From the NCBI GenBank assembly GCA_965237405.1, contig OZ250139.1, positions 3,720,001-3,784,000 of the forward strand: a DNA stretch of 64,000 bases, in the 5' to 3' direction. The DNA comes from CAUZIB01 sp963663925 (GTDB lineage: Bacteria > Acidobacteriota > Vicinamibacteria > Vicinamibacterales > UBA8438). Under the pieces are notes generated by a model, which ran no database searches, had not been told where the DNA came from, and was given only the letters and a program-made list of their open reading frames with translations. Of the stretch, positions 9,701 through 19,021 are shown piece by piece; the first letter of the stretch is position 1; every line of letters begins with the position of its first letter. A program made the translations under genes and the position numbers.

Positions 9701-10025
9701 GGCGGGACAGCGCCTCCTGCGCGCGCTGTCGCCGGTCGGGATCATCTTCTGAGGCACGACGCTCCTCGAGCACCTGCTGAAATCGTCCCCTCAGCTCTGC
9801 CGCGGCCTTTCGGGTGAATGTGACCGCCGCCATGTGCTCGACACGATATTGTCCGGACAGAACACCAGCCGCCATCCGAGTGGCGAGGCTCTGCGTCTTG
9901 CCTGAACCCGCCCCGGCCTCAACGAGCATATTGACGTCGAGGTTTCGCTCGATGACGTCTCGACTGGCCTTGTCGGGCAGCGGGACCTGACCGTTCGGCC
10001 CGGCCGTGGACTTAATCATGTTCAC
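6741..10025 (-). CDS. UvrD/AddA-type helicase-nuclease
   Basis: 1094 residues, typical for AddA/RecB-like subunits. Walker A NMLVEAGAGSGKTQSLA (about residue 35), Walker B WLFVDEFQDTDPIQ, motif III IVGDPKQSIYRFRRA, later RLMNLHKAKGLQAEVVF and the motif VI region YVAATRARTLLVVSR give a superfamily 1A helicase. The C-terminal PD-(D/E)XK nuclease is seen as THGVIDLAYRR followed by WEIVDYKTDQ. It should unwind and resect double-strand ends with the adjacent subunit. The start overlaps the end of the upstream gene by 14 bp, indicating one operon and translational coupling. I give no gene symbol because AddA and other paralogous families are hard to separate by eye. Confidence 0.9.
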   Translation of the reverse strand: MNMIKSTAGPNGQVPLPDKASRDVIERNLDVNMLVEAGAGSGKTQSLATRMAAGVLSGQYRVEHMAAVTFTRKAAAELRGRFQQVLEERRASEDDPDRRQRAQEALSRLERLFVGTIHSFCAHLLRERPVEAGLAPGFAELDDVGAIESRQQLWRAFIARKRAEGGALLPELRDAGIRAGDLDHAFTTICTFDEVEFPAGDAPAPDPTPAWAALDRFWQQLDPLLPRRIPDDTTCKVLQKARDGQWRITIARRDHPADLVDLVAPWEGAFRITMSRWTEWYDDPRQLREDIDRMLADLRAAIGPFLEAWRHYVYRLAITLMVQGREFARAHRYRALTLEYEDLLQCAARVLRENLTVRRALQQKYQWLFVDEFQDTDPIQAEVVAWLASDGSDASDWTTVSLRPGALFIVGDPKQSIYRFRRADIEIYSRVSELIHQSGGSLVPLAANFRATPLLCEWANGAFKDVFPDVPTPQQPQYQRLEPALSFDTNQPPSPSGRTTGIRVLTTPSTCQKAADVVAHDAGAIARYIRAEIDAGNRQPGDFLVLTWKKGNLAEYARAMDAERVPVEVSGASAFGDSEQVHVLAALLLALADPDDEVEVVGVLRGPLFGVSDPALYAHRSAGGTFIFTAIPLEDGPTTQAESSVIRALSRLRAMYHITRTLSAPAAVERILEDTGLLALTVGETRGGAKAGDLLQALDRVRWVSEEGGTLADAAASLEADVESNEIESLPLEPGRTDVVRLMNLHKAKGLQAEVVFLADPCGTFLPKADRRIVRDGESALGVLRIERKKPGSFHGQLLGLPVGWDAYEAAELAFVAAEHERLRYVAATRARTLLVVSRWGKPNVRKGPWLPFEPHLAGMADLQVPTEVSEPTLVSVDLSPKAIEEADDARVRRVLKGAALSFTTESVTGATHRDVVVREEDSAQLLRGPATGIEWGDLVHKLLECAATTGQPDRERLRRRATWLTRGKPALQSVITATLDTVEQVMTSDMWQRALHADERYTEVPFSYAIEAKSGQTKITHGVIDLAYRRGDTWEIVDYKTDQVDDPAELTARYHKQLTAYARAWKTLRPDESRVRVGLHAVRLNSTEWRDAV

Positions 10026-13000
10026 GCACCCGGAGAAACGGTTTCAGCGCGTCGTTGACGCCGTCGGCGCTGGCCGCCTTCAGCTTCGTCCTTGCATGTG
10101 CACGGGCGGCCGGGGCCTTCTCGATGTCCGGACCGGTTCCCTTCTTGCGCCTACCACCACATGCAGCAGACAGCTCACAGAACCGGCAGTCTTCCTCGTC
10201 CGCCGTGTGCAGGTACGCTCCTGCGCCAAGAATGTCGAGTAGATCTGTAAACACTTGCGCCAACGTGGCTTGAGATGGATGAGGAATCCGCTTCTGTTGC
10301 CCACCACCTTGTTGGCTGGGAAAGTAGTACGTGCCTGTGCCGACGACGGCGCTGCCGTCGTGTGCCCGCAGCAGGTCCGCTGCGGCGATGCCATACAGCG
10401 CGTGCTGCAGGAGGCGCCCTCCGTTGAAGGTGCCTGTGTAGGCCGGCCGAAAGAACGACCCTGTCTTGTAGTCGGTGACTTCGTAGTGTCCCGGACCGAT
10501 GCGATCGATTCGGTCAATCCGGCCCCGGATACGAAAGCGGCGCGCACCCAAAGCGAGCTCCACCGGCTCGGCTCGGCTGAGAGGCTCGGCGGTATCGGAT
10601 GTGCCGTGCGATAGACCGAATCCGACCTCGAACCCGACGGGTTCGCGCCCGTCGGCACGATTGACCGCTTCGTATGCCAAGAACAGCTCGAGGTCACGCA
10701 GTAGCTGATCGCGATCGCGCTCGAAGATGGCGTCCGATGGTGGCGGTCGCTCGCTTCTCAGAATCTCGAGGCGGGCGAGGGCCCGCTGCCGGAGCCATGC
10801 CGTTTGGCGGCGCGGGTCGACTGGCTCGCCGGTGTCCGACAGCTGTCGGAGCCGGCGCATCACGTCGGCGTAGAGCGCGTGGAGCTCACCACCTCGGATG
10901 AGCGGGTTGAGCCATTCGTCAGGATCGCGGTCCTCGTCGTCCAGTGGCCGCAGCCGGAGACCGACCTGCAAGAAGTAGCGAAACGGGCACGCCGCCAACC
11001 CCTCGAGTTTGCTGGCCGAGATCGGGCGACCCGACTGGCGCGGGTCGAGCTGGGCGGCCGCGGCTGGAACAAAGCCGTCGAACGCCGTAAATCGAGTCGA
11101 CGCTCGCTCGTGCTCGGCCTGCAGCCCTCGGGCGAGCATCGGATAGGCCACGAATAGCGATTCAAGTCCTGCGTTGCCCACCTTCAGGAGGCCGCTCAAC
11201 CACCACCCGGCATCCGATAAAGCCGCCTCGCCAGTGCGAGGTACCACTGAGACCGGCTCGCCGAGGTCGCGGCCCAGTTGCTCGTACGTGATCTCCCGCT
11301 GCGGGTCCCGCAGGCGTCTCGCCTGCAGCATCAGCCACGACGGGAACGTCTCACGATAGTCGCGCAGGTTACGACAGGAGTACGAGAGGGTCCAGGACGA
11401 GACCGCGAGGCCCGATTGTGACGCAGCGCCGCCTGCGCCAAGGACCGCCATTCTCGACACCACGGTGTGCACCGATTCCTCGACGCGGTCAAGTGACGTG
11501 GCGAGTGACGGGTGAATCGTTCGCGCTCAGCGTCGAGCAAGACCGGGTCTTCAACGGGGAGCGGAAACACGCGGCCTTCTTGGAGCCCGACGACAAAGGT
11601 GTGTGGCCGACCAGCGAAACCGGCACGTTGCAGCATCGTCACATGGAGGTGCCCTGGCCGTGCGCGGTCGGGGGCGACGGTCACCCCTTCAAGTGACGCT
11701 CGAATCAACTGCAAACACTCACGTGTCGGCTGCGACACCTGCCCCAGCGTTCTAAGTTCGTCGAGAGCAACCTTCACTGCATGCTTGGCCTGACGGTCCA
11801 TCTCCATTGACGTCGTCGCAAAACGGTCGATGAACGCGTGTGCTGCGGTCACGACGTCGAGCAGAGAGACCGGTGCTGTCGTTGAGGCTTCGGGAATGGC
11901 TGCGAGCAGGGCAGTAATCCAGTCGCGCACTTGTTCGGCGTGTACCGCTCGTTCGAGCCGGTGCACGGCTTCATCGGTTTCGACTTCTGGATCGGCGGCC
12001 AGGGTGCGCTCCGTGGCTGCGAGAGCCGTCAGTCGCGACGCGTACGTCTGACGTCCCCATGTTGCCTCCGCGCGCAGCAGCAGTCGGGCCGCACGTCCGG
12101 CCTTGGGCCCATCGGGAATCTCGAGTCGCACATCGCCAGACTGAAACAGGCGACGAAGACCGCTCGCGGGAAATCCTTCTTCTATCCAGTCGCACCATGC
12201 CAGGAGCGCCCGTGCTGGACGTGCAACCGTGACAGGCAGTCCAGGAGCGAATGTGATCGGCCACTCGTAGCGCTGTGCCTTCTGCCAGATCAGAGGCACG
12301 TAGTCGGGTGACGAACAGGCAATCTCAACGTGATCGAAGCTCAGTGAGCCCTTGTCACCATGGAGGATCCGTCGAAACACCTCTTCGACTTCGGCCTCTC
12401 GACCGCCGGCGCGAAACAGCTGGAGCTGATCGGGCGAGGCCGGCTCACTGATCTCAGTCGGAGACAACAGGTATGCCAGTGGAGATGAGACTGCCTGCTC
12501 GCGTGCCGGAACCTCGGCGAAGCGGCGCGGGTGCCGCGAGCCGGGTATTCGAGGCGCAATCGGCTCGATGCACTGACCTGGAAGACCGTCCAGAAGCTGC
12601 TGAACCAGCGGAGCCCAGATGACGTCCGGCATGCGAAGAACCGGATCCTCCGGGCCGATCGCTGAATCCTCTAGATGCTGCAGCGCTTCGCGATAGACCG
12701 TCGCGCGATCGGCGAGACGTCGTGACGCAAGATGTGCCTCGAAGGCCGCAAGGAGCGCGACCAACTCGGCATGTTTGTCAGCGTTCTCAAACCCGTCGGG
12801 TGAAAGGGCACTCGAAGCGATCCCGGCGAGCCGCAGCTCACGAACGGTGGCCCACAGCGCCGAGCCCATTTGCGGATGCAACGCGAGGTGCCTGAAGTAT
12901 GCAGGGACGTCATTCGGCAGTTCACGGAGGAGGCGCATGATCACCGCGGGGCCGGAGTCGTCCGCCGCCGGGTCGATGCCGCGCTCAGCGAGACCAGGGC

Positions 13001-13184
13001 CAGCGAGTTCGAGGGCCAAGTCGAACGGCGTCTTGAAGCGGAGATTCGCCCAGTGGGTTCCCTCAAGGACAAGACGATCGCCGATGGTGTGCCCGAGGGC
13101 ATGGGTGGGGACGATGACCCACTTCGAGCGGGTTGGATTGTCCTGGCAAAGCTGGACGAGTTGATCGATGAAGGGGTCGAACAA
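10012..13184 (-). pseudogene. AddB-type exonuclease subunit with one frameshift
   Basis: Two overlapping frames (13184 to about 11500, then about 11500 to 10012) together give a protein near 1050 residues. The first part is helicase-like without Walker motifs (start MFDPFIDQLVQLCQDNP; GRPHTFVVGLQEGRVFP at its end). The second holds the nuclease: RIRGRIDRIDRIGPGHYEV then DYKTGSFF, plus cysteines of an AddB-like iron-sulfur site in LAACPFRYFL and DCRFCELSAACG. The break falls near ERFTRHS / LATSLDRVEESV around 11495-11520 and needs one base. It may be a sequencing error or a true loss of function. Overlaps the AddA-like gene start. Confidence 0.85.
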
Positions 13185-13198
13185 AGCTCATGAATGCT

Positions 13199-13320
13199 AA
13201 TCGACCGCGGGCCAGCTTCCAACTCATCCCGTGCCACCACAAGATGCGGTAGACGCCGGCGTGGGAGATCGTGATGCCGGGCGAGAATCGATATCCGTGA
13301 AGCTGGCCGTCTGACTCCTC
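13199..13320 (-). other. short transposase-like relic
   Basis: Minus-strand translation contains HGYRFSPGITISHAG and VYRILWWHGMSWKL, which looks like part of a transposase HTH region but cannot be assigned to a family. Nothing else is seen between the AddB-like gene and the nuclease gene. Confidence 0.3.
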
Positions 13321-13429
13321 ATCGGCCTACTCTGCCACTCGTCGCCTCAACCTGATATACACACCCCAGGCATGGTACCACCTCACGGCGAGAAAGGCCG
13401 TCCCATCTCCACTTACACCACGGCCTCCA

Positions 13430-14692
13430 CTAGGTGGTCGGGAGAACGGGATCAAGCACGCGAACGAGATCCGCGAGGCATTGCGCGTGCCAGTCGACGA
13501 CGCTGTCAGGCACAGTGGCTGGTTCGTCACCTGGAGCAGGCAACTTCGAGGTCGATTTGAGTGCCAGTGTGAACTGCACCTTCGACGGAATCTTCGATTG
13601 GATTGCCGGGACAGTCCTGAGGGCTTGAACGACGGATTCGCCAAGCGTGCGGTTTTCCTTCATGTCGACCTTCAAGGGTACTGAGTAGGTGACCCGTTCA
13701 CCCGCGTCCGTGTCAGCGCTGTCGACGGCAAGGCGGAAGTGTATCTTCGGGTACGTGTTCCCGGGTTCGGCCGACTGGCTCAGCCCGACAATCGGGTCAC
13801 TCTCGTTGACACCAAGCGCCCCCCACCCGGAACGAAACACGCACGCGTACTTGTCGCGACGAACGAGGAACTGCCATCGTCCCTGGTACTGTTCCTCCAG
13901 ACGCTGACAGACCTTCGATCCGACTGAAGCGTGAGATTCATCACGCTTTGAGGGAAGACGGCGCCGGATCGCCCGCCACGCGTCCAGATGCTCGTTGTAC
14001 AGCTTGCGACAGAGCTCGTCTATTTCAGGATTCTGTTCGGGCATGATGTGGCTCCGCAATGCCGCGCAGTAGTGTCGCGCGAGGCCAAGGCCGACGGAGT
14101 GGCGGCCGCGCGCGGGAGGCGCGGCGAGAGCTTCCTCTAACAACGCGACAATCGTGCGGTACCCGATGCTTGCGACCGGACAGCCGGGTGTTGACTGCGG
14201 CTTTCTTCCGTCGGGCGTAAGAAAGGTGAGGACGACCGCCGTACCTGGAAACGTGTAGGCGAGTCCCTCCCCGTACCGACGCAATTGATTCTTCCCCTCG
14301 GGCGCATCAATCTTGTTCTCGATGCCGAGAACGAACCGTTCATCCCCTCGGCGAAGGTGGAGCAGGATGTCTATCGGGCCTTTGCCGGTACTAAACTCCC
14401 GGTGCACCTCTTCGACAACGAGAGCCCCCTCGCCGCATCGCTTGCAGGCAGCCAGCATCGCACGCCCGAAGGGAACCGCGAAACGATCGGCGAGTCCGTG
14501 CCAGCCTTTCGGGTCCAGCAGCCACCCGAGCATGTCACTGTGGACGCCCTCGACCCGCAGAATGCGCGGGACCGTGAGGAAAAAGTTTGGTCGACTCCTG
14601 ACCTGATTGAGGATGGAGTCAAGGCGGGCCAGCCCGTCCCAGGCCGCTAAATTTTGGAGTGCCGTATCCTCTCTGGCCGATCTTGCACTCAT
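13430..14692 (-). CDS. PD-(D/E)XK nuclease superfamily protein
   Basis: 420 residues from the ATG at 14692 (MSARSAREDTALQNLAA); the ORF upstream of this ATG overlaps an ankyrin-protein relic and is unlikely to be coding. Motifs of the PDDEXK_4-like family: SDMLGWLLDPKGWHGL near residue 65, then PIDILLHLRRGDERFVL and IENKIDAPEGKNQLRRY, giving the D-x(n)-(E/D)-x-K core. A cytosolic nuclease, perhaps in phage defence or repair. It lies just upstream of the AddAB-like operon on the same strand but separated by a 245-bp gap. Confidence 0.8.
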   Translation of the reverse strand: MSARSAREDTALQNLAAWDGLARLDSILNQVRSRPNFFLTVPRILRVEGVHSDMLGWLLDPKGWHGLADRFAVPFGRAMLAACKRCGEGALVVEEVHREFSTGKGPIDILLHLRRGDERFVLGIENKIDAPEGKNQLRRYGEGLAYTFPGTAVVLTFLTPDGRKPQSTPGCPVASIGYRTIVALLEEALAAPPARGRHSVGLGLARHYCAALRSHIMPEQNPEIDELCRKLYNEHLDAWRAIRRRLPSKRDESHASVGSKVCQRLEEQYQGRWQFLVRRDKYACVFRSGWGALGVNESDPIVGLSQSAEPGNTYPKIHFRLAVDSADTDAGERVTYSVPLKVDMKENRTLGESVVQALRTVPAIQSKIPSKVQFTLALKSTSKLPAPGDEPATVPDSVVDWHAQCLADLVRVLDPVLPTT

Positions 14693-14697
14693 GCGAG

Positions 14698-14823
14698 TCA
14701 CTGGCGCTGGCAAGCGTAACTGAACCCGCCGTACATACCCAGCACTGGGAACCACATCTCCGGCCTATCCAACCCCAGCAGCGGCTTCACTCTTTCGATC
14801 AGCTTCGGGCACACGTCCGTCAT
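14698..14823 (-). pseudogene. relic of ankyrin-family C-terminal module
   Basis: A 41-codon frame reads VKPLLGLDRPEMWF and PVLGMYGGFSYA, matching EPLLELDRPRMGF and GVPGMYGGFNYC of the ankyrin protein at 2539-3210. Everything else of that gene is missing. It overlaps the end of the methyltransferase ORF and abuts the nuclease start. Confidence 0.75.
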
Positions 14824-15602
14824 GCGGCCTCTCGCGCCCGAGCACGTAGGCGAGCGGCCACTGATAGTCTCCCGTCGGTTGAGAAGCGATCATCGAGCGG
14901 TGGCTGGGGCGGCGCGTGCAGAGTCGCCACGAACCGATCTGCAGCTCTACAGCGGGCGTGGTGTTCACGGAAAAAGCCCGTGCCGCCGCCGTACCCCCCC
15001 ATCGGCGACCGCCGGGGGCGAGCTTTACCCCGTGGCCACATCGTCGGGTGTACCCCCCGGCGTCCCGCCCAGGTATTATCAACCCAGCGAACGTCAGCGT
15101 TGACGAAGACGCCGCCGGGACGGAGCGCCCGGTAAATGCGTGCATAGAGCCGGCGTTTGCGAGCCATGGTAGGCACGTGGTGCAGGGCCAGGGACGTGGC
15201 CACGGCGTCACACGGAGGGAGCGGCGCCTCGAACGACCCGCGGCGGACCCGCGCGCGGGGTCCAAATCGCGTGAGCCGGAGGCGCGCCTGGGCTAGCATC
15301 TCTGGATCAATGTCGAGGGCTTCAACGGCCCCGACGCGGTCATGTGCCAGCAGCGCTTCGGCTAAGGCACCCGTTCCCGTGCCGAGGTCCAGCAACAGGG
15401 TTGGGTGGACACCGGCGATCTCGCTCGCGGCTCTGGTCAAGGCCTCTTCGTAGCCTGGAATGAACGTGCGGATGGCCGCATCGTACGCATCACTCTCCAG
15501 GCGCAGATGCTTGCGGACGACGTGGCTCATCCGTTGCTCGTCGGTCGATAGATCATGGACGCTCACATGCAGCGCTTCAACAGCGGGTGCTTCCGCCATC
15601 AA
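14820..15602 (-). CDS. class I SAM-dependent methyltransferase, abnormal C-terminus
   Basis: The first 180 residues form a Rossmann methyltransferase: motif I LLLDLGTGTGALAEAL at about residue 70, acidic loop ALDIDPEMLAQAR, motif IV DAVATSLALHHVP, then LYARIYRALRPGGVFVNADV. After NADVRW the usual C-terminal strands (ending in a W..GP.. pattern) are missing; the last 75 residues are arginine- and proline-rich and run into the ankyrin relic. A frameshift or replacement near 15125 is likely. Substrate unknown. Confidence 0.7.
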   Translation of the reverse strand: MMAEAPAVEALHVSVHDLSTDEQRMSHVVRKHLRLESDAYDAAIRTFIPGYEEALTRAASEIAGVHPTLLLDLGTGTGALAEALLAHDRVGAVEALDIDPEMLAQARLRLTRFGPRARVRRGSFEAPLPPCDAVATSLALHHVPTMARKRRLYARIYRALRPGGVFVNADVRWVDNTWAGRRGVHPTMWPRGKARPRRSPMGGYGGGTGFFREHHARCRAADRFVATLHAPPQPPLDDRFSTDGRLSVAARLRARAREAA

Positions 15603-15764
15603 CTGTTGCTACCCCGCCCTTATCTCGTTCTAACCAAACCGCTTAGACTAGATATTCAGTGCCAGAGAGCTGCCAGCGTCAAAATCGTCTGGAAGTATTT
15701 GGATGATTAAGGCTTAAGCTCTCTTCACCAACACTTGATGACGGAAGCACCCCACGCGGCACAA

Positions 15765-15890
15765 CTATAGGGCGAGGACGTTGATGTTGCCGTCGTTGGA
15801 GGCGACGCAGGCACGTGCGTGCAGACGTTGACCGACCTCGACGATCTTGGCTCGTGCTCGCTCATCGTGTCGCGTCGCTGGGATCGACTC
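15765..15890 (-). pseudogene. class II aldolase N-terminal relic
   Basis: Minus-strand translation gives RHDERARAKIVEVGQRL and HARACVASNDGNINV, then a TAG at 15765. The pattern I.EVG.RL..RG.VA.NDGNIS is the N-terminus of class II aldolases such as fuculose-phosphate aldolase. Only about 40 codons are left. A microcompartment shell gene 8 kb away may have belonged to the same pathway. Confidence 0.65.
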
Positions 15891-15902
15891 CTGTCCTGTG
15901 TT

Positions 15903-16172
15903 CTAGGCGCTCTGACGAAACGACCGGCGGCAACTCGCTGAACAAAAATAGTGCACCGTGGACCCGGTCCGCTCGGAGACCGCGCGCGACGGCTCGACAT
16001 AAGTTCCACAGATCGGATCACGTACGAGCGGCATGCTCTTAATGGAACCGCCGGTTGTTGAGGCTCCCGGACGCGGACCAGAAAGCCCCGCGCGCAACCC
16101 GTGAAGAAAGGCCGTGACCACACGCACGACGAGCGCGAGTATCAGCAACCAGATGACCCATCTCAACATCAT
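15903..16172 (-). CDS. YHS-like membrane-anchored metal-binding protein
   Basis: 89 residues. An N-terminal membrane helix (MLRWVIWLLILALVVRVV) is followed by a Gly/Pro linker and a C-terminal YHS-type module: VRDPICGTYVEPSRAV and VHYFCSASCRRSF. The Cys residues and the RDP.CG.YV signature match the PP0621/YHS group, thought to bind metal. Two adjacent Met codons are possible starts. Confidence 0.8.
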   Translation of the reverse strand: MMLRWVIWLLILALVVRVVTAFLHGLRAGLSGPRPGASTTGGSIKSMPLVRDPICGTYVEPSRAVSERTGSTVHYFCSASCRRSFRQSA

Positions 16173-16565
16173 GGTGGCCTACCGTGCGTCTTGCGCCAAA
16201 GCCTCAGACCCCGCGGGGTTGGACGCGACTCAGCGCGTCGCGGGTGGCGCGGCCGCTTCTCTCACCTCCCGCACACCAATTCCCCGATCTGAGGGCAACA
16301 AACCTGATCGACCCATATAATTCTCGTCGCCGTTCGAGATTGGAACAATTTCTGGAACCGGCTCTTGTTCGTCTGACATTCTCGCTCTCCCTCGTATGAA
16401 CAGCCCCATGTGAGCCCATCCCTCCCGCGCGCTGGGGACGTCTGGTCTGCAGCCGGTGGCGACTTTGAACTGGCCTCCTCCCCGGGAGGAAGACCGCCTA
16501 CGACGTAGCGATAAATGCGATCCGTTCGTGCTCAGTGCAGCAGCCCACTCATGTCGACACTGGCT

Positions 16566-17012
16566 TTAGCCCTGGATCCGCCACCGTTCGACCCACTGGC
16601 CTCCGATGTGTTCGAGGGCGACGATCCCATGCACGGGAAACGCCGTTCTCCCCTCGGCGCTCCTCTCGATGAGCAGACACAGCAGCCGCTCGATATGCGG
16701 CACGTGACCCACAAGCATGATGTCCCGCGTTTCGTCTGTGAGCTGGTCGACCATCGTTTCAGGTGGATCGGTTGGCTGAAGCCCCCGAGCCGCTGCGTAT
16801 TCCGCGAGGGGGTTGCACGCGCGCCAAAACGCCTCAGCGGTTTGCCGGGCGCGCAGCTTGCCACTGTGCCAGACCACCGTTGGCCTGACGCCTCGCTGCG
16901 CTACCTTCTCGGCTAGGTGTTCGACTCGGGTCCGCCCATCCGAGGACAATGGCCGCTGCAGGTCGACGCTTGGCGGTACGGCGGGACCATGGTGCACGAG
17001 GTAGAGCCACAT
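16566..17012 (-). CDS. sixA: SixA-like histidine phosphatase
   Basis: 148 residues of the histidine phosphatase superfamily: MWLYLVHHGPAVP (His-x-Gly with His in place of the usual first Arg of RHG), RPLSSDGRTRVEHLAE, the second Arg in VVWHSGKLRARQTAEAF and catalytic His in MLVGHVPHIERLL. SixA dephosphorylates histidine phosphotransfer domains. A truncated duplicate of the 5' half lies 740 bp upstream at 17576-17749. Confidence 0.85.
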   Translation of the reverse strand: MWLYLVHHGPAVPPSVDLQRPLSSDGRTRVEHLAEKVAQRGVRPTVVWHSGKLRARQTAEAFWRACNPLAEYAAARGLQPTDPPETMVDQLTDETRDIMLVGHVPHIERLLCLLIERSAEGRTAFPVHGIVALEHIGGQWVERWRIQG

Positions 17013-17127
17013 GGATTATTCCCTCGCCGTGTCTCACGGAGGACGATGGCACACACGCATCACTGCACGTGAACGACTCTAGGGTATTCCCGTGGTCTGA
17101 GCGGGCTGCGAGGTCTCGAGCTCCTTG

Positions 17128-17484
17128 CTAGGCTTTCTCCTGCGGGGGGACGTAATCGGGAGGCAGCGCCGACCCTTCGCCGAAAAAGAAATCCTCCATG
17201 AACTTGGCCACCATCTCCTGGGCTTCCTTCTGCCAGGGCATCAGGCGGTATTCGTTGAGGATCATTTTCATCCGCTCTTCCCAGAGACCCCAGGCTTCCA
17301 TGGAGACGTTGTCGTAGATCCGCTGTCCCAGTTCGCCAGGCCAAGGCCGGGCGTCCAGGCCGGGCATTTCTTTCTGGAACTTCACGCAGTTGACCGTGCG
17401 TCCCCCCCTGGGTGCGGAGGCGGACTCGTCAGGCCTGTCGTCACAGGGATCCACGGTGGTCCTCTCGCTTCGCGTGGCAAACAC
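17128..17484 (-). CDS. yggX: YggX-type Fe(II)-trafficking/oxidative protection protein
   Basis: The core of about 85 residues matches YggX: VNCVKFQKEMPGLD, PGELGQRIYDNVS, AWGLWEERMKMILNEYR and KFMEDFFFGEG.. ending PPDYVPP. Family role: protects Fe-S clusters and handles labile iron. The usual protein begins at the TVNC Cys region; here an N-terminal extension of about 20-30 residues is present from ATG 17484 or a GTG 10 codons further in. Lies between two copies of the sixA 5' region. Confidence 0.9.
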   Translation of the reverse strand: MFATRSERTTVDPCDDRPDESASAPRGGRTVNCVKFQKEMPGLDARPWPGELGQRIYDNVSMEAWGLWEERMKMILNEYRLMPWQKEAQEMVAKFMEDFFFGEGSALPPDYVPPQEKA

Positions 17485-17575
17485 CCCACATCATACCGTT
17501 CGCTCTCCTAGCTAGTGTACCCTCTGCCACACCTGAGCGGTCATCCAGATCGCGCCCGTTCTCACCTTCGGAGGT

Positions 17576-17749
17576 TCACCTCTGCCGCGCATGTGCAACG
17601 CTTCCTGTCCGTGCCGGTTGCCTGACACCGCGCTGCGATGCCTTCTCGGCCCGGTGGTCGACTCTGGCCCGCCCATCTGAAGACACTGGCCGGTGCAGGT
17701 CGACGCTTTGTGGGACCAGGGCACCATGCTGCACGAGGCAGAGCCACAT
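17576..17749 (-). pseudogene. truncated duplicate of sixA 5' region
   Basis: A 57-codon frame begins MWLCLVQHGALVPQSVD, RPVSSDGRARVDHRAEK, paralleling the sixA start MWLYLVHHGPAVPPSVD, RPLSSDGRTRVEHLAEK. Upstream DNA is also duplicated (GATGGCACACACGCATCAC occurs in both). The rest of the phosphatase is missing. Confidence 0.85.
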
Positions 17750-17873
17750 GGATTCTTCCCTTGTCGCCGTGCCTCACGGAGGAGGATGGCACACACGCAT
17801 CACGGCAGTTGAACGACTCGGGTGCAGCCTGAGCCCATCTACAATCCCGGCTAGCACTTGGAACCGTGACGCC

Positions 17874-18098
17874 TCAGGTCTCGTCGCGAGGGCAGCGTTC
17901 CCTCCCGCCGTTGGGCCGAAGGATAGAATAGGCCGTTTTCGGGAGGGGATACGTCGTCCAAAAGTGGCGGCCGCATTCCAGGCAGATCCAGAACTGATCG
18001 GGCTTCCAGGTTTCCCCGGGACCTGGATCTGTGAGATCCATGAGCGCGCCGCAACGCTGGCAGCGCATCTGAAGGTCGACATCAGCCACGAGCCCCAT
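17874..18098 (-). CDS. small zinc-ribbon protein
   Basis: From ATG 18098 the product is about 74 residues with two CxxC knuckles: MRCQRCGALMDLTDPG and FWICLECGRHFW. This spacing is a classic zinc ribbon. No further domain is present and the C-terminus after YSILRPNGG is nondescript. The 5' flank is the left end of the IS200-type element. Confidence 0.55.
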   Translation of the reverse strand: MGLVADVDLQMRCQRCGALMDLTDPGPGETWKPDQFWICLECGRHFWTTYPLPKTAYSILRPNGGRERCPRDET

Positions 18099-18104
18099 TC
18101 TAGC

Positions 18105-18750
18105 GTAAGCGGGGGAGACCCCCCGGCTTTGCCGGGGCGGCACCCAGAGTTTGACAGTTCCGGGAGTGGAATGAGGAACTCCCTATCGTGAGCCGCCAAA
18201 GCATCACGAAAGGGAGTCCCCATGACGCGCTATCGCAGTCTAAGTCACACGAAGTGGACATGCCAATATCACGTGGTGTTCATCCCGAAGTACCGGAAGA
18301 AAGTGATCTACGGAGAATTGCGCCGGGACCTCTGGGAGGTGTTGCGGCGTTTGGCCCAGCAGCGTGAGAGCGAGGTGGAAGAAGGGCATCTGATGGTCGA
18401 CCACGTGCACATCATGTTGTCGATCCCGCCGAAGTACTCGGTCGCGCAGGTGATCGGGTATATCAAGGGGAAGAGCGCGATCCACATTGCCCGGCACTAT
18501 GCGGGCGGCCGCGCAACTTCGTCGGGCAACACTTCTGGGCCCGGGGGTACTTCGTGTCCACGGTGGGCCGAGACGAACAAGCGATTCGAACGTATATCCA
18601 GGAGCAGGAACAGGAAGAACGTCGGCAAGAACAGCTCCGGTTGGATCCAAGTAGCCACCTTTAGGTGGCTCAAGTGACCGCGGCGCGGTCACGTCACGCC
18701 GCTTTGAGCGGCTCACAAGCTAAAGCCCCCGGCTTTGCCGGGGGATACTT
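18105..18750. mobile_element. IS200/IS605-type element
   Basis: One Y1 transposase gene is flanked by subterminal hairpins of the same sequence: CCCCGGCTTTGCCGGGG near 18118-18135 and again near 18725-18742. There are no inverted repeats at the tips, as expected for IS200. A further palindrome AGCCACCT..AGGTGGCT covers the transposase stop (18653-18670). Confidence 0.75.
18222..18664 (+). pseudogene. tnpA: IS200-type TnpA (HUH transposase), frameshifted
   Basis: MTRYRSLSHTKWTCQYHVV and FIPKYRKKVIYGELR begin the protein; the HUH motif is in MVDHVHIMLSIPPKYS. After IARHYAGG the frame shifts at about 18510: the true continuation NFVGQHFWARGYFVSTVG and the catalytic Tyr in IRTYIQEQEQEERR lie in another frame, stop at 18662-18664. 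One base restores the whole protein of about 147 residues. Confidence 0.85.
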
Positions 18751-19021
18751 ACCGCGGAGACTTCAGGGTGGCCGCCGAGCGCGTGCCGCCGGGTATGCGG
18801 CGACGAGAGGGTCGCGTTATCGCCCGTCGAGTCTAGCCTTCCCACGGACCTTCGTCGTTCGGCGGGATTATGCAAGAGGACTCGCGGACGTGGCAATTTA
18901 TCGCCAAAGCCAGCACAGAGCGAATGGATAATAGCCGACCCCTCCATCCGTCATGTTTTGAAAAGCAGACCGGTGAAAAGTGGCCACCGGATTCAAAGTA
19001 GCCCACTACCCAATTCGCGAC

